Source: Akkermansiaceae bacterium UBA1315 (lineage in GTDB: Bacteria; Verrucomicrobiota; Verrucomicrobiia; Verrucomicrobiales; Akkermansiaceae). Taken from it: a DNA stretch of 8,588 bases. Below, one piece after another: positions 6,024 through 8,588 of the stretch. The DNA lies in NCBI GenBank assembly GCA_002307065.1, contig DBTN01000043.1:31061-39648 (forward strand). The letters run 5' to 3'. Position 1 is the stretch's first letter; each line of letters begins with the position of its first letter. Both the position numbers and the translations under genes were made by a program. The notes beneath the pieces are model-generated. The model was given only the letters and a program-made list of their open reading frames with translations, searched no databases and had not been told where the DNA came from.

Positions 6024-8183
6024 ATGCCTCGCCCCGCAAAATCCCGCCGACAGCCTGTTCATACCGACGACTTTGACGACGATGGATTTGAAGACGATTT
6101 TTCAAGAGAGATAGGTCAAGAACGGTTAAAACAACTGCTTTCCGATCTCATCGGCCGTTGGCATTGGATCGCGTTGGGCTTGGTCCTTGGGGTGTTGGGA
6201 GGATTCTATTATTTGTCGAAAGCCCCTGAAGTTTACGAGGCAAAATCCATCATATTGGTCAAGGAGCGCACCACCTCTGTGATGACCAAAGAACAGGACG
6301 CAGAAATCGACATGAAGTCCAGCGAGGCGCTGAACACGGTGGCTCAACGCATCAGCCGTCCAGAGTTGCTGGAAAAAGTCGCGGCCCGAAAGGATATCCA
6401 GGAACTCCCCGGCGTGATCCCTGAAAAAGTCAATTGGTTACCTGAGTGGGCGAACCGGTTGCTAGGCGATCATTCCTCAAAATCTGAAAAAGATATCCTC
6501 GCCCAGCGAGAGCCAGAACGGCTTGCCCGCTCAATTTCCGATTGGCTCAGCGTATCCGTTCAACGCAACACTCGTCTTCTTAATGTCTCGATTGCGCACC
6601 CGTCCCCCCATGCCGCAAAAGCACTGGCGGATGCGATTGCGGAAGAATACGAAATCGAATCGGTGGCCAGCCGCAGTGAAGGTCGATCATCCTCAGTTGG
6701 CATTCTGATCAAAGAATCGGATCAGGCGCGGAACCGCCTTCAAGTCGCACAAAACAGTCTCTCCAACTACCAGCGTGCAATTGCCACCCTCAAAGAACTG
6801 GAACTCAAAGAAGCCGCCGCCTTGGAACTGGGACGACGTTACTTGCCAAAACATCCCAAAATGGCATCGGCCACCAGTGAGCTCATCGCCTATCAAGAGC
6901 GTTTCCTTTCCGAATTCGAAGCCGCCAGAAATTCTCCAGCAGATAAAGACTACTGGGCGCAAAATGCTGCTGAACTCCAACAGGTCGCTGGCGATCCAGC
7001 AGCCAAATTACAAGTCGCCCGTCGCCTCCTACTCTCTCGCAGCACCGTGCTTGAAAGCGAAATCACCAGTCAGAACAATGTATTCAATAGCATCCTGACT
7101 CGAATTGAAGAATCCGACATCAACCAACAAGGTGCCGAATCGGAAATGGAACTCAGCAGCGCCGCCCTGCTTCCAAGCGCTCCTTCCTCTCCGAAAAAGC
7201 CGTTGGTCCTCGGAGCATCGGCGATTGCCGGACTTGGACTCGGTGGATTCCTCGCGCTGCTTTTGGTTCGGTTGGATAATAAATTCCACACCGTTTCCCA
7301 AGCAGAACGCGAAACCGGTCTTCCTACCCTTGCCGCGATTTCCAATATCTCTCCAAAAATCCTCGATCAGATTGCGAGAAAGAAAAAGGTCGATCCCAAC
7401 AGTCTCTCTCCCGCGCAGAAAAAGTGGGACCAGCGGCTGGTTTTCCGAGAAGGTACTTCCAACTCCACCTTTGCCGAAATGTTCCGAGTGCTTCGCGCTT
7501 CGGTTTCTCTCCTTGGTGACGAAAAACAACGCAGGATCACTCTTTTCAGCAGCGCCCTCCCTGGCGAAGGCAAGACTTTCGTCTCTTGCAATTTTGCTTT
7601 AGCTGCCGCTCAACAGGGCAAGCGGACCTTACTCATCGACCTCGATCTCCGGAAGCCGTCGGTTCACAAGATGTTTGGTCTTCAACGAGATTCCCATCCC
7701 AAGGGTTCGACCGAGGTACTTTCCGGCCAGTCGACTTTTGATGAGGCGATCTTCACTGAAACCGGCGAAGAGCATCTGCATATCATGCTGTCTGGCAAAC
7801 GCGCCCCAAATCCAGGCGAACTGTTGAGCGCTTCAAAGTTGGCCGAATTCCTGAAAATGGCGACGGACAAATACGATTTGGTGATTTTAGACTCCGCACC
7901 TCTTCTTGCAGTTCCCGACACTCGCATCATTGCACCTCTTGCCGATAACTTTTGTTTGGTGACGCGCGCGGAGTATGTTCCCAAAGGCGCTGTCCGCCGT
8001 GTGATTTCACTTCTGCAGGCTGACAACAACCTGCCTGTCGGCATCATCTTTAATGGCTTCGAAGAGAAAAAGCGTCTGATTGGTCAAAACTATTCCTACG
8101 GAAATTATCAAACCAACCGATATGGCCGGGCTTATCGATATGGCTACGGCGCTTATGGGGCCTACGGTTCAGAGGACGAATAA
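6024..8183 (+). CDS. Wzc-like polysaccharide co-polymerase fused to a BY-type tyrosine autokinase
   Basis: Inner-membrane protein (719 aa, PCP-2a class) that sets glycan chain length and drives export, controlled by tyrosine phosphorylation. An Arg/Lys start and a very acidic patch (DDFDDDGFEDDF, about 15-26) come before TM1 (about 46-66). A Wzz-type periplasmic domain follows, with coiled-coil segments (about 220-300) and the motif YLPKHPKM. A proline-rich run (LLPSAPSSPKKP) leads into TM2 (about 393-414). In the cytoplasm there is an E-x2-R-x2-R oligomerisation motif (Glu485, Arg488, Arg491). The Walker A sequence LPGEGKT has Lys517, Walker A' LLIDLDLRKP has Asp539/Asp541, and Walker B LVILDSAPL has Asp623. 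The last 31 residues carry nine tyrosines in a Gly/Tyr-rich tail (690-714), the expected phosphorylation cluster. All key kinase residues are present. The start is ATG 6024, with no Shine-Dalgarno. No convincing terminator follows. Confidence 0.95.
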   Translation: MPRPAKSRRQPVHTDDFDDDGFEDDFSREIGQERLKQLLSDLIGRWHWIALGLVLGVLGGFYYLSKAPEVYEAKSIILVKERTTSVMTKEQDAEIDMKSSEALNTVAQRISRPELLEKVAARKDIQELPGVIPEKVNWLPEWANRLLGDHSSKSEKDILAQREPERLARSISDWLSVSVQRNTRLLNVSIAHPSPHAAKALADAIAEEYEIESVASRSEGRSSSVGILIKESDQARNRLQVAQNSLSNYQRAIATLKELELKEAAALELGRRYLPKHPKMASATSELIAYQERFLSEFEAARNSPADKDYWAQNAAELQQVAGDPAAKLQVARRLLLSRSTVLESEITSQNNVFNSILTRIEESDINQQGAESEMELSSAALLPSAPSSPKKPLVLGASAIAGLGLGGFLALLLVRLDNKFHTVSQAERETGLPTLAAISNISPKILDQIARKKKVDPNSLSPAQKKWDQRLVFREGTSNSTFAEMFRVLRASVSLLGDEKQRRITLFSSALPGEGKTFVSCNFALAAAQQGKRTLLIDLDLRKPSVHKMFGLQRDSHPKGSTEVLSGQSTFDEAIFTETGEEHLHIMLSGKRAPNPGELLSASKLAEFLKMATDKYDLVILDSAPLLAVPDTRIIAPLADNFCLVTRAEYVPKGAVRRVISLLQADNNLPVGIIFNGFEEKKRLIGQNYSYGNYQTNRYGRAYRYGYGAYGAYGSEDE

Positions 8184-8184
8184 G

Positions 8185-8313
8185 TCAATCTGACGATTTC
8201 GCCTTCTGGGCGATCGTTGAAAATACATCTCCTGTTTCAGGATCGACATATCTTTGGACGCGGGTGATCCGCGTCTTGGCAACGACTTGCGACCTTGTTT
8301 GATGATCGTGCAT
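8185..8313 (-). CDS. Possible 42-aa hypothetical protein, convergent with the Wzc-like gene
   Basis: On the minus strand a 42-codon frame runs from ATG at 8313-8311 to TGA at 8187-8185, two bases beyond the wzc stop. The predicted product starts MHDHQTRSQVVAKTRITRV and contains RYVDPETGDVFSTIAQK, then AKSSD. It is soluble, basic in the first half and acidic at the end, with a composition that reads like real protein. AGGA lies 5 bases before the ATG, a modest Shine-Dalgarno that the + strand genes lack. The frame stays open for 23 codons further upstream (through AKVQENLNINRSQIGQ) until a TGA. A TTG start there, or decay of a longer gene whose C-terminus this is, are therefore also possible. 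I recognise no family. It may be a chance ORF. Confidence 0.35.
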   Translation of the reverse strand: MHDHQTRSQVVAKTRITRVQRYVDPETGDVFSTIAQKAKSSD

Positions 8314-8588
8314 TTGTCCTATCTGGGAACGATTTATGTTCAAATTTTCTTGAACTTTGGCTTGCGAATTGCAATAAGCCTTTCAGGACCTTTTAAGGTC
8401 CTACTCCCCCCAGAAAGCGATCAATCCATCAGTTTGGCCTATCTGGTTTCTTCCTGCGGGAGTTCGACCAAGGGCGGCAGCGTCTTAGAACAATTAAGAT
8501 AACCACCTACACATTGCACGAGATCTTCAATAGATTCAATTCATCCAACTTTACTGAATTAAGTGAGCAAATCCGTTAAAAACATCTG
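8314..8588. other. Non-coding stretch with three consecutive hairpins (8338-8402)
   Basis: No convincing + strand gene follows the wzc stop. Between 8338 and 8402 three stems follow each other with 3-4 base spacers. They are GTTCAA/TTGAAC (8338-8343 with 8350-8355); GGCTTGC paired with GC and AAGCC around a 3-base bulge (8359-8380); and AGGACCTT/AAGGTCCT (8385-8392 with 8395-8402). On the minus strand they would form the leader just before the 42-codon ORF. Their spacing suggests a structured RNA, but no known class is recognised and the strand is undecided. I see nothing clear in 8403-8588. Confidence 0.3.

Noticed and set aside
7029..7529. 166-codon minus-strand frame opposite the Wzc-like gene
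   Set aside because: It overlaps conserved Wzc sequence entirely and has a low-complexity, Arg/Phe/Gly-rich translation.
8194..8216. Hairpin CGAT-tt-CGCC / GGCG-ATCG as a wzc terminator
   Set aside because: The stem has a 2-base bulge and no T tract follows. It also falls inside the possible minus-strand gene.
8254..8502. 82-codon + strand frame after wzc, starting at TTG
   Set aside because: It has a poor start and no recognisable domain, and it runs through the three hairpins. The opposite strand at 8185-8313 reads more like protein.
1..8588. CRISPR array, insertion sequence or integrase
   Set aside because: No regularly spaced repeats, transposase-like frame or terminal inverted repeats with target duplications were found.

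Overview
The window looks like part of a chromosomal exopolysaccharide (EPS) locus from a Gram-negative bacterium, probably of the Verrucomicrobiota (Opitutia-like). This rests on three things: a protein with a verrucomicrobial-style PEP-CTERM tail (a P-E-A motif, a short hydrophobic helix and a terminal RRRR-A), outer-membrane components, and protein-coding starts that mostly lack a Shine-Dalgarno sequence. The lineage is inferred from protein features alone, with no database comparison.

Layout, left to right, with all main genes on the + strand: the 3' part of a tRNA-Ser(CGA) (1-71); a polytopic O-antigen ligase/polymerase family protein (110-2032); a 47-50 residue secreted peptide not previously named by me (to 2342) followed by a perfect 22-bp inverted repeat (2350-2395); a PEP-CTERM exported protein (2433-3245) closed by a classical intrinsic terminator (3263-3297); a beta-barrel outer-membrane protein with a long proline-rich N-terminal segment (3384-4955); a short Wza-like polysaccharide export protein with two SLBB domains (5154-5981); and a Wzc-like chain-length regulator fused to a BY-type tyrosine kinase (6024-8183). 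After that come about 400 bases with no + strand gene. They hold a possible 42-codon minus-strand gene and, just upstream of it, three hairpins in a row.

How the parts may work together: the Wzc-like protein controls chain length and energises export from the inner membrane. The SLBB protein forms the periplasmic channel. The beta-barrel probably provides the outer-membrane pore, because this Wza homologue is short and shows no C-terminal membrane helix. The polytopic protein polymerises or ligates the glycan. The PEP-CTERM protein is likely delivered to the same envelope/EPS layer by an exosortase that is not encoded in this window.

The least explained parts are the secreted mini-protein with its near-loopless hairpin, and the minus-strand mini-ORF with its hairpin array after wzc.
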